From assembly GCA_902805475.1 (NCBI GenBank), contig CADCSX010000011.1, forward strand, positions 1,056,001-1,120,000: a stretch of 64,000 nucleotides of DNA, given 5' to 3'. The notes under the pieces are model-generated. The model was not told the origin of the DNA. It worked only from the letters and a program-made list of their open reading frames with translations, and did no database searches. A program made the translations under genes and the position numbers. The DNA comes from Entonaema liquescens. Taxonomy: Eukaryota > Ascomycota > Sordariomycetes > Xylariales > Xylariaceae. Below are positions 22,051-33,900 of this stretch, one piece after another. Numbering within the stretch: the first letter of the stretch is position 1; each line of letters starts with the position of its first letter.

Positions 22051-25000
22051 AGGGTAAGGGTGCGCACAGAGCCCTTTCACGACTTTCCATATTTGAAAAG
22101 CGACGATCTCATGCGGAGCCGTTGCTTCTCCCGAGAGTATGGTATCATGCTCGACGCAACTTTAGGGCACTTCAACATCCTGTTTGAGCAAACAAAACCG
22201 TTTCTTCTAGCCATTGCCATTCGATTCGGAATCATGGGACTACCTATAGTAAAACGCAAGTCAATCATCATAACGAGGCCGTTTGTCGGTGAGCGAGAAG
22301 TACTGGGGTTCGTTTGAACCAATCTCCCTCCCGGAACGATAAGCTACGTGGCACTCAATTCTTCTTAGCTAGCCTCGACTGAAACTACTATGTACACTGG
22401 GTAAGACGTCGATCTGGAAGAATTCTAGACATGTTAAGTCTCAAAGGGCACTATTCAATAGTGAAACATCGTGGGGGTCGCTGGGCTGTGCTGTGCTATG
22501 CCGAGTAATGTATCGATAATAATTGATACGCACGTTCCAATATTATTAAGGGCCTGGTGCCACTGATGAAAAAAATTCGACAGGTCGCTTCTTGAACATT
22601 CTATCTACTCATTTTCGCTCTCTAAAAAGAACAAAACAAAAATCAGAAACCGATCTCGTCAGTGGATAACCTCTTCGACCAACGGGCAGTCTTGCCGGGC
22701 AAGCTTGGGACATATGTAAGCACGTAAAAGTCGAAACCTAAGATCTCAGACAAGGCATACCCTGCGACTTGAGAATCAAAAGGCCGTTTTCCGTATAGCT
22801 CTGTGTGATTAGCTCAGTTCGGTGATAGGCTAATCCGACAAGCTGGTTGCTCGGGTGTCGATGCGCTCGCCGTTTGCGTGTCATGGGATAGTATTTCCTT
22901 TTTCTTTTTTGCCTTGGCTTCATCGGGGATTATTCTACGGTCAGCAGGTAGAGGGCCAGACTATCGGGACGGCTCTTTTTTTCAACGACCTAAATTCTGA
23001 TGACGAACCCAGTCATTCATTCCATGTTCTCTGCCATGAGAGCAGGATAGGTAAGCATGCAAACTTATGAAATAGTCCCATCGGATATCTCCTTGGTCGT
23101 TTCAAGGCCCACCACGAGACGTGTATGTGCTGTATGTACTGTATGTGTGTGTGTGTGCCTTCGGAGCGAAATATAATAGGGTAGACCATCATCCTGTTGC
23201 TCTATGGCGCCATGCATGAGGCTTGGGGGGTTGATTTACCGTTTTGACGAATGAGATAATCCCCGCAGAATGCATAATTCATTGGCTAAGGAACAGTAGC
23301 GAATGCAACTTACAGTGCCTCGATAAATTAAACCCATCAAAGCCCCCCGTATTGCTTGCTCAAGCAGTCGAGATGCATCTGTCTAAGGCTGGGTATGTTA
23401 GATATGTGCAAATACGCACAAATATTGCGTTGCATTACTCCTGCATGAGCACATCCAAACGTGTGAGCCCGGGCTCGTGGACGACAGGTCTCGAAAGTCG
23501 AGTCTACATCCGTAAGCATGGTAAGATACCTACCTCCTACTACATAATATAGAGGGCCAAGCTTCTAGTCCAGGCACGATGGTTGCTTCTGGGGAAACAC
23601 GAATCGGGATCCGTTCCATCTATTGTCTCAAAATTAGCCAACCACTACCGCTACCACCATTCCTTAGGTGATTTTTTTTTTTTTCCAGTTGGCCAAAAGT
23701 ATCGAGATATGTCATTCTCTCTTTCATGATGAGCAACAAACACATGTATCATTATGTAGTGTAACCCAACCCGCAGTTTTACGATAAAGCCGCCTTACCC
23801 AGCAGGAGAGGAACGCCGAGAAAAATTTTGTCTAAGCAGGCAAGATATGCGCTGCATGTCCATTCGAATATGAGGCTGATGTCTGCCTCTACCCACCACT
23901 TATGGATCTCAAGATCCTGTTGTTGGTGTGAGATCGTGGTTTCGATAGACGGGCTTACCGTAGTAAGTGTTATGATCGTAGTGTGTTTAAGGGTTTGATC
24001 GAATGGTTGCGCTCGTGTCCGGATACTGTTAATAGCTCTCTATTGTGTATATTTCGGATCAGAACCCCCAAAAAGCAACGTAAAGGGTGATAGTACATAC
24101 GACCTAGCCAATGGAGATATCGGAGAAGGAACAGTATATGAGGATCATGGCGAACGTCCTATCAGGTAGGACTTACTGGTATGTCTACATAGTACGCTAG
24201 TATTTTCAATTCCATGGATCACCGGGAAATTTCTACGCAAGTCGCCGTTAAGCGCCTTAGGTGTACGGCCTGTCCGGAGTCGATGTGGCAGTGCTAGGTA
24301 GAAAAATCTAGGGACGGTACATGATGCTGTTAAAGACCTAATGCACCAAGCAGTACTTAACTCTAGGTCAATATCAGTACATAAGGTATGTTAGGCAATT
24401 ATGGATATAATGTACTAGGATAAGAGCTTATATTCGTCCTAGGCATCCGATAAAGAGGTACGTGTATTGGATGATGCATTGAATGAGGGGTGCTGTCTAC
24501 GCAATCCCCTCTCGCAAGAGCCTTATGTTAAGGTTGTGCTACCATACAATTCCCATACCTCAACGTGTAAGTAATAGGTATTGAAGGTATCTTAGTACTT
24601 GGTGAATGGCATTTCCGAGAGAAGCCGCTAAGGCTGAGAACCGTCTAACTAGAGTCCCGACGGGAGCTTTAGAAAGGTGGAGACTTGTTCCTACTGATAG
24701 GAACGAAGGTGATGGATTGTATCGATCCCACGTTCATGGATCAACTAGTTGATATTTTATATAGGTTGAAGAAGACCAATGTTAGGTAGTTAGGAGGTAG
24801 TCAAATGGTCCCAGGTAGTATAGAGTTGAGAATGAATAAACAGATCATGCATAGAATACAGTCCTCGCTAATTATTCAACATAGGTAACTGAGGAAGTTG
24901 TTTAACGTTATTGAACGGCAACCTGAAAGCAATAGTCAGTATATTACTTTAAAACTATTTGTTCTGTTAGGGTTAAGAACTCGCATAGTTGATGGTTCCT

Positions 25001-25346
25001 TTGCTCGATCGGCTCGTCTTAAACACAAAGATGTTTTCCCTTGTCTTAGCTGTTTTAGAGTTTGACCCGGTGGCACATTCAAAGGTTAGGCATGAACAAA
25101 GAGTGTCTAGATGATCTTGGGACTTGACCGCGCGTTCCCATAGAGGTTACGTGAGACTCGGCTGGTATAGACTTCGTCTTCTTTCAAAGCGAAACCTTCC
25201 ACATTCCATGATTCGCACGATGGGAATGACTCCAACTTCACCTGATCATTAGGTATGCTGTTTGATCTGGCGGTGCAGTGCTGCTCTCTGCAGTTGTATG
25301 GACTTATGTACACGTGGGTGACTTAAATAAGGGTAGTCTACCTATT

Positions 25347-25378
25347 ACTGGTAGACTGGTAGACTGGTAGACTGGTAG
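25347..25378. repeat. ACTGGTAG tandem repeat, four copies
   Basis: Four perfect copies of the eight-base unit ACTGGTAG, followed by a degenerate copy; possibly a length-variable minisatellite. Confidence 0.85.
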
Positions 25379-26406
25379 ACGGGTCTTAGACGGGGTCCTC
25401 CCCAATGGCCCACTTCGAAAAGGTCTTCCAAAGAGAAAGAGAGCCAAGACTTGTCAGAAGTGAGCCTAAAAGGAAAACAAGTGGGGATAAGTAGGCAGGC
25501 AAGGGCAGGGAGGTTTACGTAGCATCGGGCTACCTTCAGCTATTTGCATGGCTTGGCATTATCCTGCTTGTCGACCGGCATCCTTACCAATCATAAACAT
25601 CTTCTTACGCCGTCCCCCGGTACGAACCCTCCTTTTTGATAGATGCCTTGCTGCCTGATCCTCACCGGTTAGTTTATGGATGTATTGAATTAGATAAAGA
25701 ACGGGTTATATCATATCATCCTCGATCAGTGGAATGCTGCTTAATATTAAATATTTTATGTGTATTTTCAAATACGGCCTGTTGACCCTTTTTGAGAAAC
25801 GCCTTTTCTAGCCGGATCGTCGTGGAATTTTACAGGTTTCAAGGCACCAGGTATTACCAGATTTAAAATCTCCCCTTGTCCGACTTGAGGTTCGGAGTTG
25901 CGACCCGAGTCCTCGATCCCGGGTCACTTAGTAATACCTCACCCTCGGGTCGAAAACATCTACGTCTTTGTCTAGAGATATTAGCTAATTACGGATTGAG
26001 ACAAAGGGAATAAGGCATCAGTCATGTAGATGTTTAAGTGTATCTCCTCTTGTCATAATAACAACCGACCACTTAGATTGTACTAGTACACAATGTTAAG
26101 AGGTACCTAGATAGGAGGTAGTTGAAGAGTGACTACTTGTAAAGGGAACATTTAACTAATCTGTACAAACTACTCACTGCATGTTAGCAGGTACCTAAGC
26201 TTGAGGCTGTACTGAACAAGCTACATTTATAGCTTTAAGATCTTTGTACCTAATGTCTTGAGACTTGATCACAGCCTCGCCAACGTAGAGAGACCTTGTC
26301 GTGGATCTCTTTACACGATTCTCATAGATCTTTGGTCCTCAGAAAAGAAAACTTCGGTACCATAGTAAGTTTCGATGCCCTGAATTATCTAGACCTTCGG
26401 TATCAC

Positions 26407-26418
26407 CCCCCCCCCCCA
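26407..26418. repeat. Poly-C run
   Basis: About 12 to 13 consecutive C in noncoding DNA; prone to length error in assemblies. Confidence 0.8.
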
Positions 26419-28300
26419 GTTTTGATCCATCACACCGGTCACTTTAGAGACCTGCGATCTGATTGGTACGATAGTCCTGCGCATCATGGTACGAGAGAGG
26501 AGCCATGAAGAGGGGGTTCCTTCTGTGTGGGTCGTAAATAGCAAGGCTTATTACAACTCGAAAAGGTCTAGACAATCTTCAGCCCAGAATAGCTTTCATT
26601 GGCTTGCATGGCATTTTAAATGATCCGAGCACGTTTCCCATAATTCCCTATATTAGTTCATGTTGTACGGGCGATGGCTACGCAGCTACAGTAACCATGT
26701 ACGTGTAGCTACTAATATGTATTCAACCCTACCTGCGAAGTTCTGCCGCCATATCATCCCACATATGGAACTGTGTAGTTAGAGGGTTACCACGCGATCA
26801 CATATGCCTACTTCTAGAGATGTTGGTCGTACGTGATCGGCTGGTAATTCTGGATGAGTCTTTTTGGCATTATTGTTTTAATGATTCAGTAAGATCCCGA
26901 GCCTCAACCCCCACGGGCCGAGATGTATTGACTTTGATAACAGACATCTGTTTTTCTACACGATGATGATATACCTATATACCTACATAATGTTTGCTTT
27001 GGTTTGAATCTAACTCATCGTAAACAGGTATTTCTTTACGAATATTTATTATTACTAATATACATGCCGAGATCCCGTTTACATGGTATCTATGTAAGCC
27101 CTCAAGCTTAATAAATACATTAGATACCGCGGAATCGGAATAGAAGAGCCTTTGAGAAATTGTATAGTTAGTTACTACCTACCTACATACCGACATAGTT
27201 ACTTTAATACATCCTACATCATGTACGTATATTACATAGTATCATCTCGATCGTGATATCGTCTTTTAGTGTATGCTTAAAAAGGCTCCTTCACTCCTCC
27301 CTCCCACCTCACACTTCGCATTGTATTTTACGCTAGTCAACGTAAAATCACATAAAACACACTCGTCCCATGTTTCTTAGTTCAACCTTAGCGAATGGGA
27401 ATGGATGGGAGCATGTGGGGAACGAACAAGGATATGGTAATGTAAAATCTACATAAGGTACAATACGTATGTACATACGGTAGGTTGTTTTATTTTTTTA
27501 TCTAAGGTATCATGGTGCCTGTCATCAATTTTATTACATAGAGACTAATGTCCCCGGTTGTTTCCCGCGATCCCATCTTTTTTTTCTACTACTACTACTA
27601 CAAAGTTAGCGTATTGCTGCTGCCCTGGACATTCTTGCATTTCTCAAGCTGCAAGAACACTGCCACACCCACAATTTCGTCTACCCCCGGCAATTAGCTG
27701 CCTCTAGCGGCGCGTCGGCGTACACGCTGCAACCGTGCTTTGGGACCAGCATCTACTAGGTGCGCAGTACCATAGTATCATATCAGTACGTACATACCTA
27801 TTATATGTAGGCTCTTGGTAGTGTAGGTAGCGTGCACCTGTTCCAAGTCCCATGGTGGAGGGTCTAGGTTGCTGTTTATCTGGTCCTGGATCCAGTGATA
27901 ATTATGTGTGAAGACCAATACGGCTCTTATCTTTTTAGTAATATTCTAGCATCATATATGTATCGTTTTGCATTTTGGCTTGAACTTAAAGGGTAACGCA
28001 ACCTCAAAATCTCAAGTATATTTTTACCTTTTTACTTATTGAATCGGCCTGTGAATTTCATACCTTTTTGACGTTTTAAGAGAATGAGCGACCTTAAAAT
28101 CTGCTAGCCTTACATAAAGAAAAGCTCAGTAAGTGGATCTTGTAAAGTTACGGTGCTCAGGTATAGATACCTGCAGCACACTCTTTATAGTACTTAATGT
28201 GGGTATGTTAAACCACATATGCACGGGTATCATAGCCCCAAGTAAAAAGTACAAGTACCCAGAGAGGGTAACTCCCAAACAGAAGCCGGGGAGGCACGAT

Positions 28301-29247
28301 TAACCACTCGTAGGCTTTAAAGTGATCAGTCAACCTTTTTTTTTTTTTTTTTTTTTTTTCTTCCCCTTCCAATTGAGGAACCCAAGGGCTAAACACCATC
28401 CCATCCTCGTCCATCCACCCCAATATCCACCCACCACTGGCCAGATCAGGAACAGGCCCTCTTTCAATCCTCTAACCCTCTTTTATTTTTTCCCTTTTCC
28501 TCTACCATCCCTGCAAAGACAGGCCATCTAAACTACTGTACGACAGCACAAAGCCAAAGAGATTTGAAAGGTCCTTCTTTTCCCACGCCCCCCCCATCCC
28601 ACCACACATCTGCACTCACATCTGCACTTGGTCATCTCTTTCTCCAAACCCCCAAACTCATTATTATTATTATTATTCCCAAATACTTCTACTACTATCT
28701 AACCTTGCTTACCTTCACACACTGCCTTACCTTACCTACCCAACCAAAAGACGCGCATCTTTTTTCCTTTAGTTTTTATTTTATTTTTCATGTGTCTTCG
28801 TGGCGACCTGCAACCTGCAACCTGCATTCCTCCGTATTGCCCCCCGTACTTCTTGTCTTATCGCGTCGTCCGTTCCCAAGGCATCGTCACCCATCTCCAT
28901 ATTTCGCGGCCGCGTCGTCGCCACTTCGAGATTGGACAATCCCATATCTAGTACCTATTCTTTCAGTCGCGTCGACTAGTAATATACGCCTTACTTAAAT
29001 CTTACGCCTTTCCCATCTGCGCGCCGCAGCCTGCGGGCGCACCCACAATTTAACTTGTTAACAACCAACCCATCGCATTGCGCCAAAGCAAGGGGAATAA
29101 AAGTCCGCTGCTGCGAACCCGCGACCTACATCCCACTGTCCTACGATCAGCGCGATCGTCATCCAAGCCCTCGGCCGTGTTTTGTCATAGGGTCCCAGAA
29201 ATTCAGGTACCTCGTGTAGGGCGACTTAATTGCATGCATCTCTAAGC
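28301..29247 (+). promoter_or_regulatory. Pyrimidine-rich promoter and 5' leader of the WHI3-family gene
   Basis: CT-rich DNA with a T24 tract, an (ATT)n microsatellite near 28660 and three copies of ACCTGCA near 28804-28824. The apparent 144-codon ORF here (28564-28998) is low-complexity Pro/Ser/Phe sequence explained by the CT bias. The leader is long, up to 900 bases, which suits a gene under post-transcriptional control; where transcription starts is unknown. Confidence 0.5.
28336..28359. repeat. Poly-T tract upstream of the WHI3-family gene
   Basis: About 24 consecutive T start a strongly pyrimidine-rich kilobase that ends at the WHI3-family start codon. Long T tracts of this sort are common in fungal promoters and exclude nucleosomes in yeast. 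Confidence 0.75.
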
Positions 29248-30984
29248 ATGAACGTGGACCTAAGTATCTCCAGTGTAGTTTCAAATACGACTTCCAAGTC
29301 AACCTTCTCTCCTTTGTCGTCGATCCGCGGGAGTCCATTTCCTCCTACCACGGCTACCGCCACTAAATCAACTATGGCCGCGTCCGGCTTTCTCCCGCAT
29401 TCGCAATCGCAATCCTTTAGATCCGCTGCTGCGACCGCTCAGTCGCCGTATCCGTTGTCTATCAGTGCCATGCACCATTTCGAGCGCGATGCGACTACCA
29501 AACCTGTGGGCATGCCGTTTGTCGCGACTCCCTCGCCCGTCTCGTCTGTGTTGATTCGCCGCTTGCCAGCCGACACTACTGAGGAGAAGCTCAGGCTGAT
29601 GCTTCTATTCTCGCAGGAATTGGTTGACCTTGAAATGCTTTCCGCGGAGCAATCGGAAGATCCGGGCTTTCGATCCGCGATTGTGAGATTTAAGACTCCT
29701 ACTGGGGCACAGCAAGCCAAGGATATGCTGCATGGCAAGTCTATAAGTTCGAGCGATGTCGATTTGGTCGTCGACATTATACAGGGTAGCCCCACTGCAT
29801 CTAGAAGATATCCGATTGATGGTGCGATTTCTGCACCTTCTAGCGCTCCCTCCTCGACGACATCTTCAGGGCAGGCCTCACGTCAGTCATCTAGATTCAA
29901 TGGACCATTTCAGTCTCTGGATAATATATCGCCTCCCATGAATGGCATGTACGGAAGCAATGAGTTGTCGAACCCCGACTCTAGTGCGCATTATCAGAGC
30001 ATCTTCTCGCCGCAGTCGCCTATTGGCAACCACCTCACCGAGCGCACGCGCATCTCAGGCAAGACTCTCATCAACCACGATGTTGCAGAGGATGATGAGA
30101 CACGCGAGCTCCTGAAGGACCCCGTCGCCTATGCTGAGAACGGTGCCACGCAACAGCGAAGGGCTACGGCACCCCAATTACCCATTGGTCGCATGGCTAA
30201 CTTGTCTCTAAACACGGCGACTAATGGGCCGGCAAATCTATCGCAATATGGGCATTCGAGCATGACTCCTTTGTCCGCACACGGCAATACCATGTCTCCA
30301 ACTGTGATGAATAACACGAGCCATTCAATGAACTACCAGATGGGTAACCAGCACTATCAGCGCCATAGTAACTTCCCGCCTGTGAATCCCGCCGACCAGA
30401 ACCCACCATGCAATACGCTTTACGTCGGGAATCTCCCAATCGATACTTCTGAAGAAGAACTCAAGGCTATGTTCTCTAAGCAACGGGGCTACAAACGTCT
30501 CTGTTTCCGCACTAAGCAAAATGGCCCGATGTGCTTTGTTGAATTCGAGGATGTATCGTTCGCCACAAAGGCTCTGCACGAATTGTACGGTACACCCCTT
30601 CATAACAGCATTAAGGGAGGCATTCGTCTTAGTTTCTCCAAGAATCCCTTGGGTGTCCGTTCTGGTCAGTCTCCAGGGCAAAGTGGTCCCGGTTCTCTAG
30701 CGGGTATGAATGGGATGATGGCGGGGCCCGGGAACGGCTTTACAAGTGCAAATGGCCCTCCACCAGGCCTTGCGGCTCCTCCTGGCCTAGGTCGTATTAC
30801 TTACAATGGTGGATCAACAACCCCTAGTAGCACTACTGCGCCTTATTCATCAGCGACTTTCCCCAGCACCAACAGTAATGTATGGAATAGCCCATTGTAC
30901 AGCGGACCGTTGTCGGCTGGTGGTGGTTCTTCTGCGGTCAATGGAACCGCATCGGCATTTCCACCTTATATGATGGGGCGATAA
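29248..30984 (+). CDS. whi3: WHI3-family RNA-binding protein with two RRM-like domains
   Basis: Single-exon protein of 578 residues, starting at the first true ATG (29248). The N-terminus is Ser/Thr/Ala-rich. A degenerate RRM begins near residue 101 (VLIRRLPADTTEEKLRLM). A long low-complexity middle follows, rich in Ser, Asn, Gln and Met. The C-terminal canonical RRM starts near 388 with RNP2 LYVGNLP, an RNP1-like MCFVEFEDVSFA, and the hallmark ending GGIRLSFSKNPLGVR, which is typical of Whi3/Whi4. The tail is Gly/Pro-rich (GPPPGLAAPPGLG). Whi3 proteins bind G1 cyclin and polarity mRNAs and form condensates through their disordered regions; the same is expected in the cytoplasm here. Family assignment is strong, targets inferred. 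Confidence 0.9.
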   Translation: MNVDLSISSVVSNTTSKSTFSPLSSIRGSPFPPTTATATKSTMAASGFLPHSQSQSFRSAAATAQSPYPLSISAMHHFERDATTKPVGMPFVATPSPVSSVLIRRLPADTTEEKLRLMLLFSQELVDLEMLSAEQSEDPGFRSAIVRFKTPTGAQQAKDMLHGKSISSSDVDLVVDIIQGSPTASRRYPIDGAISAPSSAPSSTTSSGQASRQSSRFNGPFQSLDNISPPMNGMYGSNELSNPDSSAHYQSIFSPQSPIGNHLTERTRISGKTLINHDVAEDDETRELLKDPVAYAENGATQQRRATAPQLPIGRMANLSLNTATNGPANLSQYGHSSMTPLSAHGNTMSPTVMNNTSHSMNYQMGNQHYQRHSNFPPVNPADQNPPCNTLYVGNLPIDTSEEELKAMFSKQRGYKRLCFRTKQNGPMCFVEFEDVSFATKALHELYGTPLHNSIKGGIRLSFSKNPLGVRSGQSPGQSGPGSLAGMNGMMAGPGNGFTSANGPPPGLAAPPGLGRITYNGGSTTPSSTTAPYSSATFPSTNSNVWNSPLYSGPLSAGGGSSAVNGTASAFPPYMMGR

Positions 30985-33900
30985 ATTATTAATCTACCTA
31001 ACGAATCGATTATAGCCACATTCATCATGCGTTTCGGGAATCGATCATTGGCGTTTAGGAAGGCACTCGAAACGGGAATTCTGGGTCGGGGGGATTCCTG
31101 CTCCATACGAAATTTTGCTCGGTTGATAGGTGGTGGATTTGAAATCCTCGACCTTGGGGATTGCTTGGCTAATGGCTGCATATGTATTTGCATTTGCAAA
31201 TGGGGATGGTGGTTATGCATGGTTTCTAGCGTTGGCGTCGACTTTTTTTTTTAATTTTTTTTTTATTATTATTCCTATGATTCCCCTCGGCGAACCACTG
31301 TGTGGTTACCAGTAGCCTGGGAGTTTAGAGTCATATCGGTGTTTTACTTTAAGATTTGGTCACAGGAGGCATGTTCCGGTGTTTATGTCACTTTGTGTTG
31401 ATCGGGTCATTAGCATTGCGTTTCTACTTGTAGCGGTTACCCCTCCGCGTTATCGCTTTCCCCTATCCGGACCGAACAGTCCGGGACGTTATAAACTCTA
31501 CCCAAGGCTATCGTTCATGGGTCTATCATACCGGTCCGAACTCATCTTCGATGGATGACGTCTGGAATGGAAGGGCGAATCGGTGGTTGTATTATCTATT
31601 GGTCTCTATTCAATATTTGAAGCATGGTGAAAAGAAAAAAAAGACGATTTATCTGGCATACCTATCCATGTCTAAACCAAAACTTAAAAAGGCGATACCA
31701 TTCTTCTACGCGCGGCATTGTCGAAATTCCTGGGCGAAAAAGGGGGCTAGGGCTGGTGTCAAACGGAGCGATGGGCATATATACACTTGGATCCTTCACA
31801 TCATTTTGGAGCTCAGGCGGGCTGAAATTAGGTTCACGTGGTCGGAATACTTGGGCAGACAATCGGCGTCACGAAGCATCCGGCATCTGAAGAGAGGCCG
31901 ACATTTGATCTCGGTGTAACAAGGAAATGGCCTCTCGAACATCAGCATTCCCTGACTTATATTAGCATAGCCAGCGTTCTCCCACCTTCGATCGGCGCAT
32001 CATCATCATCATTATCATCTTACAAGAGAGGGGTTCTCTTCGGTTATTCTTGGAAGCACATGCGATGAGCGGGGGTAAAAGCGACGGAGTACTTGGGCAT
32101 AAGTTTCTATATCTGCAGAATAGGCATGGGCGGGTCTGGAAATGTGGCATATGGCATAAGGCATCAAAAGGGGAACGAGGCCAGCAAGATGAAGCAAGAG
32201 ATGGGAGAAGAATGCGTGATATCTTGCGGGGGGTTGTTTGTTGGGCTTTCCCCGGTATACCTTTTGTCGCCATCGTTCATCATTTTCTTGCCTCTCGCTT
32301 TACGAGTTCTTATTTATAGAACCAAACAAGCCGTGCCAGGCGTCATCATGTTTCCGGTCAAGCGGGGGGCAGATAACTATTTTCCTTTGGTTGCTTTGTT
32401 TCTCCTTTTTCCTATTTTCATCTATCGTCGTAATATAATTAGCGATTTTAGACGGGTCACCTCGATTCACATCCATACCAGAAAGGAAGCATCTATATCT
32501 ACTTTATATTTTACTCTTTTCCTAACTTTCACTTTGCCCGGCATCTTCGAGTTATCTATCATCTATTGCACTTTCTTAGGCGTGTAAAACAACATAGTTC
32601 GGGATGCTTCCCAGCTAAGCTTTAATGTGTAACGGGGACGGTTGGAGCGTCTCGCTGTACCAATCTATTTACTGTCTAACAAGCATCTAAGGGAGGATTT
32701 GGGATAGGGAATAAATAGCGTGTACGTATAGTATGCATGGATGGATGGGTTATTCAGTAATTAAGTTCTGGCGTTGCTGCTTGCGGTGTATATGGATGGG
32801 TTTGGTTAACAAGTACTTGATTGATTTTTGCTGGCGCCTCCAAGTCCCCGACTCTCTTTGCTCATGTCCCCGTCGTAGTTGTCTTCTTTCGTGTCCGTGC
32901 AAATCGCTTCCCCGGACTCGCGTTGCTTTATAAGCACGGGAGCCAGTACTAGGGTACCATCGAAATAGATTGCCGCGGAACGACTCTTGCGATGATCGCA
33001 ATGTCCACATATGACGCGGGACGGGGCAACGCCCACGTGTATATAGCCGGTCGGCGGGGACCCGCGTTCGCGTGGCGATGGGCGTTGGTCCGGGGTTAGA
33101 GGGGAGGTTAATTACCTAAGATACACTTTATCTTGGATGTAGTCGGTTCGTGTCTCGCCTAGGATCAGAGCAACCCTCGGTCCCGGGGTTGGGCCTTTGC
33201 CGTGGTAACCCAATATTTACATACCCATGCTATCGCGTGTCCCGTCGTCGCAGCGAGGAATCCGAATACGCTGGGTAGATTGAGCGGTGATCTTGCTATT
33301 CCCCAGGATAGTGTCGTTTTCTACCGTGAAGTTTCTCTTGTTTGGATTATTGTAACGTTATTTCATTTTCGTAGTGCTCCGGTGGTCGTTGGAAGATACC
33401 TAGTAGGTGTTAAAAACCTGATGAACCCTGATACTTGACGAATAACCACACTTCTTCTTGGGCTGATACCAGGGATGTATGAGGATTGTATCAGCCTTTT
33501 GCCTCCCCGAGTATTTCGAAGTGTGTACTCCCAAAGTCTGGAAACTCGCGTGTGGAGAGGACGTCGTGCCATTTCCGTCAGCCCATCAACACGCCTTTTC
33601 TCAAACACTCAACAGCCTCCATATATAAACCTGAACTCCATCATGAACGGGTTTTCAAGATATCACCCTTATCGGAACGGGAAGAAGAGGATAGGATTGA
33701 GACAACCCTCGACGTCGCATTTTCGCGGGTACCTCCTGGGCCTTTCTTTCATTCGAGGTTACAGAGGATGGGGTTGAGTTCAAGTCAATCCTGACATCCC
33801 GATCCCGCGACCCCTGGAAAGATACGACCTTTCCACGTTGTATACGGTCATCTCGTAGTAATCCAGCTAGCCAGTCCCCCCCCCGGAGGTGACACCGGAC

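Larger units (their letters stand above)
19781..28300. other. Gene-poor region, no supported gene
   Basis: About 8.5 kb without a convincing coding region. ORFs reach at most 126 codons (21594-21974), overlap on both strands and match nothing. From 23550 to 28200 the longest open frames are about 70 codons. The DNA holds AGGCA repeats (22031-22050), an eight-base tandem repeat (25347-25378), a poly-C run (26407-26418) and many TAGGTA/TACCTA words. No transposase, reverse transcriptase or long terminal repeat was seen. Confidence 0.55.

Noticed and set aside
22801..22870. tRNA-like stretch (GATTAGCTCAGTTCGGT)
   Set aside because: Resembles a D-arm but no anticodon stem, no T-loop (TTCRANY) and no pairing acceptor ends can be drawn.
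28564..28998. 144-codon plus-strand ORF upstream of the WHI3-family gene
   Set aside because: Low-complexity Pro/Ser/Phe peptide produced by CT-rich leader DNA; no domain and no ORF continuation.
32093..32587. 164-codon ORF downstream of whi3
   Set aside because: Changes from basic to Phe/Ile/Leu-rich without a domain; overlapped by three other ORFs in the same region.
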